64,000 nt of DNA from Earliella scabrosa (GCA_022605405.1 JABYQQ010000003.1:496001-560000); one strand, 5' to 3'; positions 10,308-22,769 are shown, numbered from the stretch's first letter. Notes: generated from the sequence alone by a model not told the origin. Translations and numbers: made by a program.

Positions 10308-12070
10308 ATGCTCTCGAGACTGCTTTCCCGACGCGCCACCCGGCCTCTCAGACTCGCTCACGGTTATGCAACCTTCGTCAAGGGACGTGCGGATATCCTC
10401 ACCAAACGACCGGACGACGTTGTCATAACTTTTGCGAAACGGACTGCTCTTGGACGAGCCAAGAAGGGACAATTGAAGGATGTTCCGGTAGATGAGCTGC
10501 TGCATGCACTCTTCAGGGTGCGTCCATGCCAGTTGGTCGTGTAGCGACACCTTGGGGCTAACCGTGGTATCAGGCCACTTTTGAGAAGACCAAGCTCAAC
10601 CCTGCCATGCTAGAGGACATCTGCGTGGGTGCGCTTCGCCTCTCTTACTCGCAAGCCAGGATGAGAATTCAGACATAGTCTTGCAGGAACATGTCATCCA
10701 CCATCTCCTCTCTATGTCTCCAGAGCAGCTGCCATTGCTGCCGGAGTACCCGTGGACGTGCCCATATCCACCGTGAACAGGCTATGCTCTTCCGGACTGC
10801 AATCAGTTGTCAACATTGCCAGCTCGATCAGCCACGGGCAGATTGGATTAGGCATGGCAGTTGGTGTGGAGAGCATGTCGCTGAAGTGAGTTCGGGATCG
10901 ATTCTGCATGGTCAACGCGGGACCACTCATATGCTGTGACGTACACTATCAGCCCACGTCCTACACCAGAGGTCGTTCCAGCAATTGCTCAGAACCCTCA
11001 GTCCCACGATTGCGTCCAGGTACGTGCTTGACATGCGGCCGGGGAGGACTTTGTTCTAAAACGCTTGCCTGCAGCCAATGGGGTGGACATCCGAGAACGT
11101 CGCGAAGGCGTATAACGTCTCTCGGGAGAAGCAAGACGAGTACGCACTCATCTCGCATACACGAGCTGCCAAGGTGCGCAATCCCTGTTCTGGTCAACGT
11201 CCCAACATCGAGGCAAATGACGTTATTCATGTAGTCGATCGCAGAGGGAATCTTTGCTGAGGAAATACTGCCCGTTGAGATTCGTGGTGCAGTCATCTCG
11301 GTGGATGACACCGTCCGACCTGGCGTCACTCTCGAATCGCTCGCGAAACTCAAGCCCGTCTTCCTAGAGGATGGGTCAACCACCGCAGGAAATGCGAGTG
11401 GCGTGGGCGACGGTGCGGCGCTGTGTATACTCACTACACGTGCGCGGGCAGAGCAGGAGGGCTGGGACGTCGCCGGCAAGTACGTTGCTAGTGCATTCGT
11501 TGGTACGTTTTCCTAGCCGCGAAGTTTCCGCTCTCATCCTGTGGACTCACTGCTTTGGCCGGTGCAGGTGTAGAGCCGCGGTATATGGGCATTGCGCCAG
11601 TCGCTGCCATTCCGAAAGTCCTCTCTCTGACGGGTCTGGCGAAAGAGGATATTGATGTGTGGGAGGTTTGTCAAACTCTCACTACATTTCCGCGATGGCA
11701 TCCATACTAACTGTAGCTTCAGATCAACGAGGCGTTCGCCTCCCAATTCGCGTATTGTGTGGAGCAGCTCCAGGTGCCCATTGAGAAGATCAACCCGAAG
11801 TGAGTTCCACGAGGATTGGACAAAGGGCGTGTTACTCACAGACACGACAGCGGAGGCTCGATTGCGTTGACACATCCATTGGGCATGAGTGAGTCCTGTG
11901 AACAACTCATTGTTGGCTACGTGTTGACATCTTCACCAGCTGGTACTCGTCAGATAGTCACCGGCCTTGCAGAACTGCGTCGCAGGAACGCGCCATTCCT
12001 CTGCACCAGCATGTGTATAGGAAGCGGCATGGGCGGCGCTGCCATCTTCGTGAACGAGGCACGTCGATGA
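10308..12070 (+). CDS. 3-ketoacyl-CoA thiolase (acetyl-CoA C-acyltransferase)
   Basis: Ten exons (10308-10517, 10574-10628, 10687-10885, 10953-11019, 11075-11173, 11235-11502, 11568-11665, 11723-11799, 11851-11888, 11940-12070) give 413 residues, normal for a thiolase. It catalyses thiolytic cleavage of 3-ketoacyl-CoA in beta-oxidation. The acyl-accepting cysteine lies in '[13 protein letters not shown]'. Catalytic histidines are in 'NEAFA' context and 'ALTHPLG', where the family usually has GHP-G. The second cysteine is in '[11 protein letters not shown]'. The N-terminus '[18 protein letters not shown]' is Arg-rich and free of acids, like a mitochondrial presequence; I see no clean PTS2 nonapeptide and no PTS1 at the C-terminus ('NEARR'). 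Whether it is peroxisomal or mitochondrial is therefore open. It converges on the amidase gene, ending 137 bases from it. Confidence 0.9.
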
Positions 12071-12207
12071 GCTGTTCCCTACATGTCGTCGCTGGTGAAC
12101 ATTCTCGTCACAATGCGCGCATCCGCGATGTACTAGTACATACACAGGATTCAGACCCCGTATTCGTACACTCATGCTCGACATCACATTCTTGACCACC
12201 GGGTCAC

Positions 12208-14398
12208 TCAAGCCGTAGCTGCTGCCATAGCCATAGCAGCCTGACCCATCTTCACGCAGAGGTCGACGATCTCCGTCATGGCAATGACCGCTTCTTCCTC
12301 CAAGGTCTGTCCAACGAGCTGCAATCCGACAGGCGCGTTCTTGTACGTCTCCGGTGTGTCTGAAGCGTGTAAAGCATATGAATACCCAGTACATCGGGAA
12401 CAAAGTCAAAGCGGCGAGACCCACATGCTTCATAGTTCTCCTTGTCTGCCTTGCTCAAAAACTCAGTGCGGGGCTGGAGCACGTCTTGCGCCGGGTCGAC
12501 CACGGTGACAGGGAAAGCACAGGCCGTGTAGTTCAACGCGTTCCACACCATAGGATAGGTCGAGATTCTGCGCAGACAGCGCGGCACCTCAGCACCTCTC
12601 CAGAGCACACAACAACGCAGAGACTCACGCAGCCTTGCCATGCGGCGGCGCCGCGAACGGCGCAACAGGCGCAATGATCGCGTCTATCGGCCGTCCCGTA
12701 CCCGTGATGCTCGCCGTCGCACGCCACGCCGCGAGGTACTCCTCGCGGAGCGCGGTGCGTTTCTTGTGCAGCTGCCAGAGCGCGTACGCGGAGATGCCGT
12801 CGGTGTAGGGCACGCCGGTGTCGACGGGCGGGGCGCCGTCAAGGGCCATGGACGTCAGCCGCGGCTCGCCGGTCGTCGCGAGCACAGTGTCGATGTCCTC
12901 GAGCGCGCCGGACATCCAGATTTGAGACTACATGGGACGAGCAGGGAGGTAAATGATAGTTGGTTGGTGATACGTTCAACAAGAGAGCGTCGAGTGCTTA
13001 CGAGGTTCTGGTAGAGCTCGGTGTGCTTGAGCGGCTGCCAGTCGACCACTACACGGAAGACACTGTTAAAGTCGGAGGTAGGGGGAAGACCGCGGTGAAC
13101 TCACCTTTGTGCCCAGCGGCCTCGAGCGTGGCCTTGGTGAAGTGCATCGCGCGCTGGATCGGTGGGTGCGGCACGACGAGACCGTCGTTCCACATGAACG
13201 CGAAGCAGAGTTCGGAGCCGCCGCCGTGCTCGGCGAGACTGTATGCCTCGTCGTCCCACTTCTTGCGAACGCAAAGCGGGTCGAGGAGCCACGGCTGCTG
13301 GCCGATGACTGCCTTCATGAAGGCCTTGATTCCCCCGATGCTGCCCGAGAGTGGTCCAAGGCAGGACGGTGAGGAGTCTTGGCCTTCGGTGCTGTTCACG
13401 CATCCGCTGTAGGGAATGCGCGTGGCTGAGGGACGCAGGCCGAAGAGGCCGTTGAAGGAGGCGGGGTACCGTACGGACCTAGGATCGAGACACCGATATG
13501 TGACGACTCAGGAGGAAGTCGCTGAGAGAGGCGACTCACCCTCCGAGATCAGAGCCTATGCCAAGAGGGCTGCCCTTCATGGCGATCAGGGCACCTTCAC
13601 CTCCAGATGAACCGCCCGAGGTGAGGGTCCGGTTGGCGGGGTTGACAGTGCGCCCGTAAACGTGGTTGTACGTCTCAGCCCACTTTCCAACGGCAATAGC
13701 TCATGAGCTCGGGCTAGACTGCATTGTAATAGGATACGCACCAGAAGCGTCTGGGGAACGTTTGTCATGACGAACGGAACAGCCCCGCAGGCATAGAGGA
13801 TCTGAGTAATGACTGCATCGTTCTCTGCATACTTCCCGATGTAGGAGGCGTAGCCTGATGACCATGTTCAAGCCTCGATACCATAGAGGCGAGTGCTATT
13901 CAGCTCACCCATGGTGGCCTCGAGGCCTTTTATGCAGATCTGGTCCTTCAGGGAGATGGGGAGGCCGTGCAAGGGACCAACGACTTCCCCGGTCTTCTTC
14001 AGGTGTTCGTCCAGCTCCCTCGCACGCTGCAGTGCACGTTCGACGAAGATCTCGGTGAGGCAGTTGACCTGTATATGGCGATCAGTGTGCCGTTTCAACA
14101 GTGGGAGCCGGTCCCAACTTACAAGTTGGTGTGCGATGATCGCTCGCTTGTAGAAAGCAGTGGTTACCTCGACTGAAGACCATGTGCCCGAGGCAAGGTT
14201 GTGCAGAAGGAGCTCAACGTCGGTGTTGGTGATTTCTGTTTCGTGAGTGGATAATAAGCCTGACTGTTCGGGAATCGCCCGGACGTCGAGTACAGTGTCC
14301 GCCGGCGCCGACTTGAGCAACCAGTCGGACGGTACGGCGGCTTGTTGGCGACGTTTCTTGTCTGCGACAAGGCTCTCCCAAGTACCTTTGGCCGCCAT
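12208..14398 (-). CDS. Amidase signature family enzyme (fungal acetamidase-like), copy 1
   Basis: The protein is about 560 residues, interrupted by several short introns, and starts at 14398 (ATG of 'MAAKGTWESLVADKKRRQ'). Amidase-signature catalytic parts are present: the lysine in 'GPLHGLPISLKDQ', the cis-serine in 'TSGGSSGGEGALIAM' and the nucleophilic serine in 'GIGSDLGG'. Later blocks such as 'GTGRPIDAIIAPVAPFAAP' and 'NAPVGLQLVGQTLEEEAV' match fungal acetamidase-like enzymes that hydrolyse small amides. There is no signal peptide, so it is probably cytosolic. It is a paralogue of the plus-strand amidase at 25.7 kb: both share the N-terminal layout, the intron after 'KRAIIAHQL' and the same catalytic blocks. 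The substrate cannot be told from sequence. Confidence 0.88.
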
Positions 14399-15235
14399 GA
14401 CGAAGGCCAGCACGTTTGGCGTAAGACGCAAGACGACGATAACGCCTCCAATCTGGGGCGAAGGAAGCTATATGTATTCAGGACCCCGCTCTCACGCTGA
14501 CACCAGCAGTAGGAGGGCGCGGGCGTAGAGCTGAGAACGAGTTACATACTACATAGCCTTCTACCGCTTAGCATGATGCTTCGAACAGATAGTCTTGTTA
14601 TAGGGAGCAATGATCAAAACCTAGAGCAAGACAGGGCGTCAGCCATGCGTTGAGGCAAAGTCTGGGAGTGGAAAGCTCAGAAGGTCATTCATGTCAGTGA
14701 TACCGAGCAGAGCAGAGCTCGAGCGCAAGGGATCAAATCGACTAAGAGGTGCCAGTATGGTTGTAACACAACACTCTTCATAGCGAAGGAGGGGCAGAAA
14801 GAAACATCAAACAAGAACAGAACTCACCCTTCACTCGGTAGCTTGGCTGCGCTGTCGCGACGTGGTCGACAGCGAAGACGATGGCGAGCGTCGACGCGTC
14901 GCGCCCGAAATTTATGGCTGAACTTTGACGCCCATTGCACCGTGGGAGCTACCTGCCTGATGCAGCGCCGATTCCCGATCGCAGATTTGGGTTCAGCCTT
15001 CGTCCCCGTCCTCAACGCCTCAAGGCCTCAAGAGCCATCCTCGGCGCACCCACCGTCCAGCAACCCCCTCAGGTGAGTATATGACCATGCTGGCGGTCGT
15101 TTCAAGGGCCTATGTCGGAATCTGGATGCAAGAATGAGTCGACTGGGCTGGATGGACGATCGTCATGCAGGATGACGCTGGAACCCAGGCTCATCGCGAC
15201 TCCCCCTTTCCCCCAGGTCTTCCTTCATCCTCAAA
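14399..15235. promoter_or_regulatory. Divergent promoter region, amidase 1 / uS3
   Basis: This 837-base gap lies between divergent start codons. The uS3 side has C/T-rich sequence and a likely leader intron (separate entry). No protein-coding region is supported. Confidence 0.45.
15073..15216 (+). other. Probable 5' leader intron of the uS3 gene
   Basis: A strong donor (AG|GTGAGT) at 15073 and a pyrimidine-rich acceptor ending CCCCCAG at 15216 lie just upstream of the uS3 ATG. Leader introns are common in ribosomal protein genes. Transcription of this stretch is assumed, not shown. Confidence 0.4.
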
Positions 15236-16189
15236 ATGTCCGGCCAGATTAGCAAGAAGCGCAAGTTCGTCGCTGACGGTGTCTTCCGCGCCGAGTTGAA
15301 CGACTTCTTCACACGCGAGCTTTCTGAGGAGGGTTACTCTGGCTGCGACGTCCGCGTCACCCACGCTCGTACTGAGGTGAGCTAATTACCCCCACACCCC
15401 ATGAACTACGTCAAACCTCGAACTTGCCATAGATTATCATTCGCGCTACCCATACCCAGGAGGTTCTGGGTGAGAAGGGTCGCCGCATCCGTGAGCTCAC
15501 CGCGCTCGTCCAGAAGCGCTTCAAGTTCCCCGACAACTCCCTTGAGCTCTACGCTGAGAAGGTCCAGTACCGTGGTCTTTCCGCCATTGCTCAGTGCGAG
15601 AGCTTGCGCTACAAGCTCCTTGGTGGTCTTGCTGTTCGCAGGTGCGTCCTACATACATACTGACGCCTGTCCCACAATGTCTTACCTCTAAATGCAACAG
15701 GGCTTGCTACGGTGTGCTCCGTTTCGTTATGGAGTCTGGCGCGAAGGGTTGTGAGGTCGTCGTCTCTGGCAAGCTCCGCGCTGCTCGCGCGAAGTCGATG
15801 AAGTTCACCGACGGCTTCATGATCCACTCCGGTCAGCCCGCCGTTGAGTTTGTTGACTACGCCGTCAGGCACGTCATGCTTCGTCAGGGTGTCCTTGGTA
15901 TCAAGGTCAAGATGTACGTGTTTTTCCACGGTCGAATAGATGTGTTCTCATTGTATGCCACAGCATGAAGGGTTGGGATCCGGAGGGTCAGCTCGGCCCC
16001 CGCAAGCCTCTCCCCGACTCCGTCCAGATCCTCGAGCCTCCTCTCGACAAAATTGTGGCCGAGCCCACGTCCGAGCAGCGCGAGCCTGCTACTGTTGTTA
16101 CTGCCCCCGCGCCAGCGGCGGAGGAAGCTGCTGCGTACCCGCCTCAGGAGACGTTCCAGCAGGGTTACGAGCAGCCCGCTGCGTTCTGA
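15236..16189 (+). CDS. RPS3: 40S ribosomal protein uS3
   Basis: Four exons (15236-15376, 15433-15641, 15701-15913, 15964-16189) give 262 residues, the usual eukaryotic S3 length with a fungal tail. The start '[17 protein letters not shown]' and the blocks '[14 protein letters not shown]', '[20 protein letters not shown]' (the KH-domain GxxG-type loop) and 'GFMIHSGQP' are diagnostic. It sits at the mRNA entry channel of the small subunit. The C-terminus ('EQREPATVV' onwards) is Ala/Pro/Glu-rich and variable. This housekeeping gene is embedded between accessory carbohydrate and amide enzymes. Confidence 0.97.
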
Positions 16190-16395
16190 TGTCGTTATCG
16201 ATGTTGTATGTCATGTATTATGTGCCGCCACACAATCACAATGCTCTCTTGTGGTCATCATGTCCCTGTCTGAAGGCTTCGCGCCGAATAATTTACGCAA
16301 GTAAGATAGAGCATCACAGTATCGTCAACTAAAGCATGGACGCGCACGCATCGCTGCCGCCTGCATCGAAGTCCGTACCGCAAAGGAAACGCCAG

Positions 16396-19300
16396 TCACA
16401 GCTTCTGAGTTACACTCTTGCCAGCCTCCCCTCCAGTAGGCAGTGTTACGTCCAAGGTCTTGATCTCTGTGACTCCTTGACCAACAGTTAGGCGCACCTC
16501 CTCTAGGGTTTGAGAAGGGTCGGAGACAGTCACAGAGTTCTCTTCAAGGTTGTAGATGACTGCGCAGTTGCCGGACGTCTCCATCACGAGGAACCCATCT
16601 GTGCCTTCGGGCGTGAAGGTGACTTTGCCACCCTTTGGCTGCCAGAAGACAAACATCGCGATACGATGCGTCTCGTCATACACGGCAGAGACGTCTTCAT
16701 CGTTGCGAATGGTCTTCAACTTGGTCTCCTGCTTCTTCTGCTCGAACGCCTCGGGAGTAACGGCGGGGTACGCGGTGTAAGCAACCGGGACGTCGTCGAG
16801 ATCGGAACCACTGCCGTGGGAGATCCAGGCGGAGAACAGGTCGACGGTGCTCTTGGGTGCGGTCGAGATGCCGATGGAGCTCCAGTCGCTTTCGCGGGCG
16901 CCGAAGTCGACGGAGAGCGCATTCTGCTCGAACGTGTAGCCGACACTGTCGTGCCAGAGCGAGGTCGCCTGGGAGAAGTTCCCGCCCTTGACGACCTGCT
17001 CGCCATCGACGAGCACGGTGCCGTTCAGCCGCTTCTGGTCGAGCACGGAGATGACGGGGTTCTTCTTGGGCGAACGCGACTTGACTTGGGAGACCATGAT
17101 GTGCTGTACGTCGTTGGGGAGGAAGAACCACGCCTTCTGGAAGGTGAGCGCGCGGGTGACGGGGTTTGTGTAGCGCATCGCGGCGGCGCCGATGTTGCCA
17201 TCGGACGCACCGCCAACGAAGTCCTCCTTGGTGCTAAGCCTCGACTTGGCGCAGGTGAGCGGGGTCGCATCGTAGTCTGTCGTGGTCCCGGGGATCACTG
17301 TAGATTGCTGGTCAGCGATGGATTTAAAAGTGTACGCGAGAACGTACTGTTCCAGTCCCATGCACCCGCAATGTCCTCGTATTGTGTGCCGTCCAGGTAG
17401 GTGTAGAGCGTACCATCGGACAGGTGGAAACCGTATGGCTGTTGGCAAACGAAGATACCGCTGTAAGTTGGAAAGCACACCTCAAACTGATGGAAAGCTG
17501 ACGTTTTGGGCGTTCGTGCATTCCGAGCCCGGCGTTCTCGACGAGTACATCTTCAGACTTGTTACATAACCCGGACCACGTTGAACCTATATGGCCCGAT
17601 GAGTGTCAGTAAACAAAGCAGGGACCATCGTCGAGGAGTGAAGCTTGCCATGTAGTCATTGGCGTAGAACATGCGGTTTCCGACGATATTACCGGAGTTT
17701 GCGTCCGAGGTGGTCTGTGTCAAGCTGGTGGCCCTGGACTTCAGGACGTCAGAGCTCCAGAGATCTCCGAGCTGCTGGACACGGTCGAGGTCGATTTGAA
17801 TGCCTCCAGTAGCCCTTGAGTGCTGTCATGAGAACAAAACTCTGAACCGAACCGTAAGACGACATACTGGTTGTCAGCGACGGGGAAGCTGATCATGCGG
17901 TTCAATGCGCTCTATATCTCAGTTAGTAGTCCAGTCCGCTCGCTAGCGACTCTAGGGTGAATGCTCACAAGGTCCCAGTGCAGGACGTTGGTCTTGGTGT
18001 TGCGGTACATCATCCACAGATCCGCGTCCCATAGCTTCTCAAATGCTGCGCGTGACTCTGGGCTCGCCTGGACAGCAGAGAACTCGGTTCCTCCGGCAGG
18101 TATTTCCAACCCCAGGACAGCGTTGGCACTGAGACAGCGATGAGACAGTGCCAACTATGCTACAAGAACGTCACCTACTAGTCCTTGCCGTAGTTGCCGT
18201 TGTATAGGAGACCAGAGTGCTGACTAAAACTGCCATCGGCCCTGATGCCGTCTTCCCGGGTTTTGTTGCGGATCAAGACTTCGTCATGAAGGTGCTTGTA
18301 CCCTTCCTCGATTTCGGTCAGGTTGTTGGTGAACAACCCGCTGTCGATAGTGACCCGCGCGACGTCGAGCATGTTTGCACCGAAGATCGCGTTCATGCCC
18401 GGCACACCAAAGAACATGGCCCCGACAGCGCGCTGCGTCATGCGCGTGCAAGCGTCCCGCTGCGACTGCGCCATGTTGTCCGCGCCTATGAGGAGGCAGC
18501 TCTGGCCGACGAGCACAGGCACACCGATCACCTATCAGTCGAGGCTTGGGTGAGTGACTCTTGACTATACGCAGGAAGGTGCCTGTGACCTACGTTTGAG
18601 AACCAGTTCGTGCTCCAGAGACCGGACGAGCTGCAATCACAACCGCCATTGAGACAAGACTCATCCGTAAAGTCATTGCTGAACCAGAAGTCCATAGCTC
18701 GCAAAGTCGCATCGAGGAGCTCCGGACTGTTCACGAATTCGTCCGCTCCATCGACGCCCCCGTGCCAGGCGGCGGCCATGAAAGCTAGATACAACAGCAT
18801 GAGCTCGCGCGTGGACGCACTGCTCTTCAGTCTGCTTACCGATGCGTTGCCAGTGCGCTTTGGCTGGCCTGTTGCATGAGCGGACGGTTAGATACATGCT
18901 GTGGCATCGGGATTACCTGCCTTACCAATTCGCCTTCTGGCCCTCGCATCCTGTTGTGTAGTCGACTTCTGAGCTAGGCCATTCTCCATCCTTGCCGAGT
19001 GTCGAGATCCTACGTGAAGTGCCATGAACGGTAAGTCACGTAGTTACTACAGTGCGTGTCTCAAATTTCGCGCACCAGTCCGGAAGGTTGGATACTGAGC
19101 CAACTATGGAGTCCTGCACGACGATGGGCAGGCGGCGGTCTCGGATGGTCTTGATTACATCCGAGGATTCGCCTTCGTCTGCCCGCCCCAAAAGAATCCC
19201 GGGAGCAGGGGTGAGCAAGTGCGCGTCAGGCGACGGTGTGGTAGAGTTAACGAATGTGGGAAAAGATTGAAGTGAAAAGCCAGACAGATAGCTAGAATAA

Positions 19301-19434
19301 GGCAAGAACGGGAGCTCGCTGGATTCGAAGAGATCAAAAGGCGGGAGCGGCACAGTGTGGGCGCTTGGGATGAGACAAGTCAAAGTTCCCCATGCAAGCA
19401 TGAGCATCGTGCACGGCGTGGGGCACAGCATCAT
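16396..19434 (-). CDS. Polysaccharide lyase family 8-type enzyme, copy A
   Basis: The protein is roughly 800 residues with several introns. The first ATG in frame (19434) yields a hydrophobic secretory signal ('MLMLAWGTLTCLIPS'). The N-terminal alpha/alpha-toroid carries 'GIRADGSFSQHSGLLYNGNY', where the His and the final Tyr fit the catalytic pair of PL8 lyases. 'STNWFSN' and 'IGVPVLVGQ' fit the upstream Asn region and 'LNRMISFPVADNQ' the Arg region. The large C-terminal beta-sandwich follows in the long last exon (from about 17.3 kb to 16396) with 'GFHLSDGTLYTYLDGTQYED', 'WDWNMIPGTTTDY' type blocks and 'LWHDSVGYTF'. PL8 enzymes cleave beta-linked bonds next to uronic acids in polymers such as hyaluronan, chondroitin or xanthan; the fungal substrate is not known to me. 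It lies 600 bases downstream of its tandem paralogue. Confidence 0.88.
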
Positions 19435-20033
19435 CGTCGTCAACTACGCGCAGCGAAGAAAATAGAGAGATAGATAGGTATAAAATGAAAGTGAAGCAGA
19501 AAGGACAGCAAGAGAAAGTGAGAGACGGCGAAGACGAACTTGAAGACGAAGAGGAAGAAGAAAGAGAAGATACAGCAACTGCCGAGCACAGCAGGTTTAT
19601 GTTGCATCCATCATCAGCCATGATGCAGAGATAGCGCCTGCTTTGTGGCCGTCAGTGGCCACGACGGCACGGGCGTGATGCCGGGCATATAGATTACCAC
19701 AAGGCATGACAGAGCACTTGATTCGTAGCATCAAGTCAACAAGTGTGCACAGGAATCAGGCACACATGATTGGTGCGGGGCGACACGAAGACACAAGTAC
19801 TTACTAGTTTGGACTTCGGATTTGTTGGAGAACGGCGATAGCTATAGCATTGGAACATCAGCGGTAATACAATACACACGCACGGTTGCACAGATCACAG
19901 AGGAACCCAGGGAAAATAATAAGCGAGAAGATAACGAGCGGCATCTAGGAGATCAGTCAAGGATCGTAGGAGTTCGGTCGGTCTGCGACGATTGGGTCAG
20001 TCAGACGACGAAGCACGGATCGACACAACAACG
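19435..20033. promoter_or_regulatory. Promoter region of PL8 copy A
   Basis: This 599-base gap between the tandem PL8 genes includes a strongly purine-rich plus-strand tract at about 19500-19570, pyrimidine-rich on the transcribed minus strand. Such C/T tracts often mark transcription starts in filamentous fungi. A minus-strand serine-rich open frame over the tract is a by-product of it. Confidence 0.4.
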
Positions 20034-22769
20034 CTATACAAACGCAGCGAAGGTCCACGACACGCTATCTCCGATCTCTGCACCAGAGGGCAGTGTGAGC
20101 GTGACGGTCTTGGTCTTGGAAGAACCCCACCCGGGCGGCGCGGTTCCAGAGCTCAAGGTCAGCGTGAAAGTGATGGAGGACAGAAGCTGGGTCGGGTCCG
20201 CGACGGTCAGCGACCAGGTGTCCATGCGGAAGATGATGTTCGAGCTCCCGGTGGACTGCACTCTGATCGTCGCGCCGCCGGGCGTCAGGGCAGGGATAGT
20301 GAACTGTCCTCCGTTGGTCTCCCAGAACACGCCGAACACCATGTTGTTGGCTTTGTCCAGGAGCGCGGAGATCGAGCCGTCGTTGCGGATGACGCGCAAG
20401 TCGGTCGCGGCGACCTTCGCCTCGAAGCTCTCGGGCGTCGTCGCGGGGAAGACCATGTACGAGATCGGCGCGGAAATGTCGTCGTGGCTGAGCCACGCGG
20501 TGAACATGTCGACTGTAACAGGTGGTTGAGAAGACGCGCCGATGGCACTCCAGTCACCCGTCTTAGTGGAGACGTCGACCGAGAGTGTGACGGGGTCGGT
20601 GACGTTGAAGACGTATCCGACACTGCCGTGCCAGAGGGTGCTCGCGTGGGAGAAGTTCCCGCTGCTCGCAGGCTCGCCATTTACGAGCACGTCGCCGACA
20701 TGCTTGCGCTGGTCCAGGACGGACAAGACAGGCGCGTCGGTCGAAGACGTGATGCGGGCGACCATCACGAACTGCACATCGTTCTCGAGGAAGAACCACG
20801 TCTTGCGCCAGTTAAGGCTCTTCGTGATCGGGTTCTGGTAGCGCATCGCAACGGCGCCGACACGACCGTCGGATGCGCCTCCGACGAAGGGTTGCGTGCC
20901 GGTCTTGCGGGTCATGCTGCAGCTGAGCTCGGTCGCGCCGTAGTCGACGGTGATTCCGGGGATGAGGTTCCAGTCCCATGCGGCGACGATATCCTCGTAT
21001 TCGTCGCCGGTGACGTGGGTGTAGACCGTACCGTCTGCGAGGTGGAAACCGAAATTGTTGGCCTGTGCGGTACACTCGGTGTTCTGGGTACGCTTGGAAT
21101 ACATCCGGAGCGTGGTGACGTAGCCAGGTCCTCGCTGGACCTGTGATCATTATGTTAAAACCCATGACAACAATAGAAAGCCGAAATGCTCACAGCGAAG
21201 TCATTTGCATAGAACATGCGGTTGCCGACGAGGTCGCCCGAGTTTGCCGAGTCCGACTCGCGAGAGAGTGTATCGAACACCTCCAGGAGTACATCGGAGT
21301 CCCAGAGGTTACCCAAAACTTGCAGTTGGGTCAGGTTCATCTTGATGTTCGCGGAGGCGCTGTGAGAGCATTAGTGCTCATACTAGGTTTACTGCCGCAT
21401 GCGACTCACTGGTTGTCGATCACGGGGTCAGTCATGAGTCTTCCGAGAACGCTCTGAAAATAGCATATCAGCGAGGAAGTCCGCAGACGACGAGCGGCAC
21501 CTTACGAAGTCCCAGTGGAGCACATCGGTCAGAACATTGCGGTAAATCATCCATTGGTTCCCCGCCATGAAGACCTCAAAAGCAGTCCTGGCGTCACCGC
21601 TTGCCTGAAATTGGGTGCCTCCGGCCTCGATCTCGAACGCGAATAGATCGTCAGCACTGTAAACCGACGTGAGTCTAAGTGATCGACCATGTGAAGATTG
21701 TGGGAACTCACTAGTCCTTGCCATAGTTGCCGTTGTAGATGATGCCAGCGTGTTGCCCGAATGAACCGTCTGCCCTAATCCCGTCGACCTTTATGCCACT
21801 TTGGATGACAGCTTCCGCGTGAACGCGGGCGAAGCCTGCAGCGATCAGCGACGCGTCTTGAGTCAAGAGGCCCTGGTCAATGCCAATGCTAGCAATGTCC
21901 AGTGCGTTTGCGCCAGTGATGCGGCTGACACCGTTGATGCCAGTGGTGAAAGTGTTGAAGCTGCGGCCCGTCATCTTTGTGCAGTTCCCGAGCTCTGAGT
22001 CGGTGAGGGAGTCGCCCAGGAGCAGGCACACCTTTCCGACAAAGGTCGGCACTCCGATTGTCTATCAGAAAGACGTCGAGTCAGAGCTATGCCGGAGCGA
22101 ACAACATGACAGGCCTACGTTTGGGAACCAGTTAGTGTTCCACAGGCCGGGGGTCCCGCAAGGACAAGCGTCTTCTCCACCAGAGTCCAAACAGGCAGGG
22201 ATGGGGAAGTCGTTCTCGAACCAGAAGCCCATGGCGGAGGAGATCGCGGTGCGGACCTGGTCGCTCTTCACCCATTGTTCAGCGTTCCGGAACCCGCCAT
22301 GCCAGGCGGACGCGAACGTAACTATATGCGTCAGACAGTCAGTTGCAAGCCTCATACGGAGCTCGTGCGATACCTACGGATACGCGACCAATGCGTCTGA
22401 GCCTTCCAGTTTGCCGTGGGTGCGTCGCAGCCGGTAGTGTAGTCTACGTCCGGCCACTGCCCGTTCGGCTGCAGGTTTGCCAGCCTGTAAAGTCCGCATA
22501 TACGACATTAGTCACGCCGAAAAAGGCTACACGGCGCAAGATCGTACTCACCATGTAGGAATGGAAGCGGCACCAGTGGTGGCACCGACGATGGTGGCGA
22601 ACCTCCGCTCGGTGACGGTCTGTATGTCTTCCGCATCTCCCACTCGCGACGAGTGCTTGAGATGCGCCCTCGGGATGGCCGTCGCCGTGCCCAGAGTTGC
22701 GACGGACAAGGCCAAGAGGACGACGGGCAAGACCATGTTCGCGACACGCTGGCTTTGGGTACCGAGCAT
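20034..22769 (-). CDS. Polysaccharide lyase family 8-type enzyme, copy B
   Basis: This is the tandem paralogue of the downstream PL8 gene, same strand and intron pattern, about 780 residues. I chose the start at 22769 ('MLGTQSQRVANMVLPVVLL'); an internal ATG at 22736 would also give a signal peptide ('VVLLALSVATLGTATA'). The toroid domain has 'DGIRADGSFGQHAGIIYNGN', 'GLWNTNWFPN', 'IGVPTFVGKVCLLLGD' and 'VLGRLMTDPVIDNQ'. The beta-rich part runs through 'GFHLADGTVYTHVTGDEYED', 'ELSCSMTRKTGTQPFVGG', 'SKRTQNTECT' and ends 'SVSWTFAAFV'. The catalytic His/Tyr spacing is the same as in copy A, so both look active. It is predicted to be extracellular, acting by beta-elimination on a uronic-acid polymer. 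The exact substrate cannot be read from sequence. Confidence 0.88.

Noticed and set aside
16510..17400. 296-codon plus-strand open frame antisense to PL8 copy A
   Set aside because: It mirrors the long last exon of the minus-strand lyase. Its Arg/Asp/Val-rich composition is what a GC-rich coding strand gives in the opposite frame, and it has no family resemblance.
19334..19621. Serine-run open frame upstream of PL8 copy A
   Set aside because: It arises from the pyrimidine-rich promoter tract read in a different frame from the lyase signal peptide.
19992..21146. 384-codon plus-strand open frame antisense to PL8 copy B
   Set aside because: Same reason as for copy A. The minus strand encodes recognisable PL8 sequence over the whole interval.
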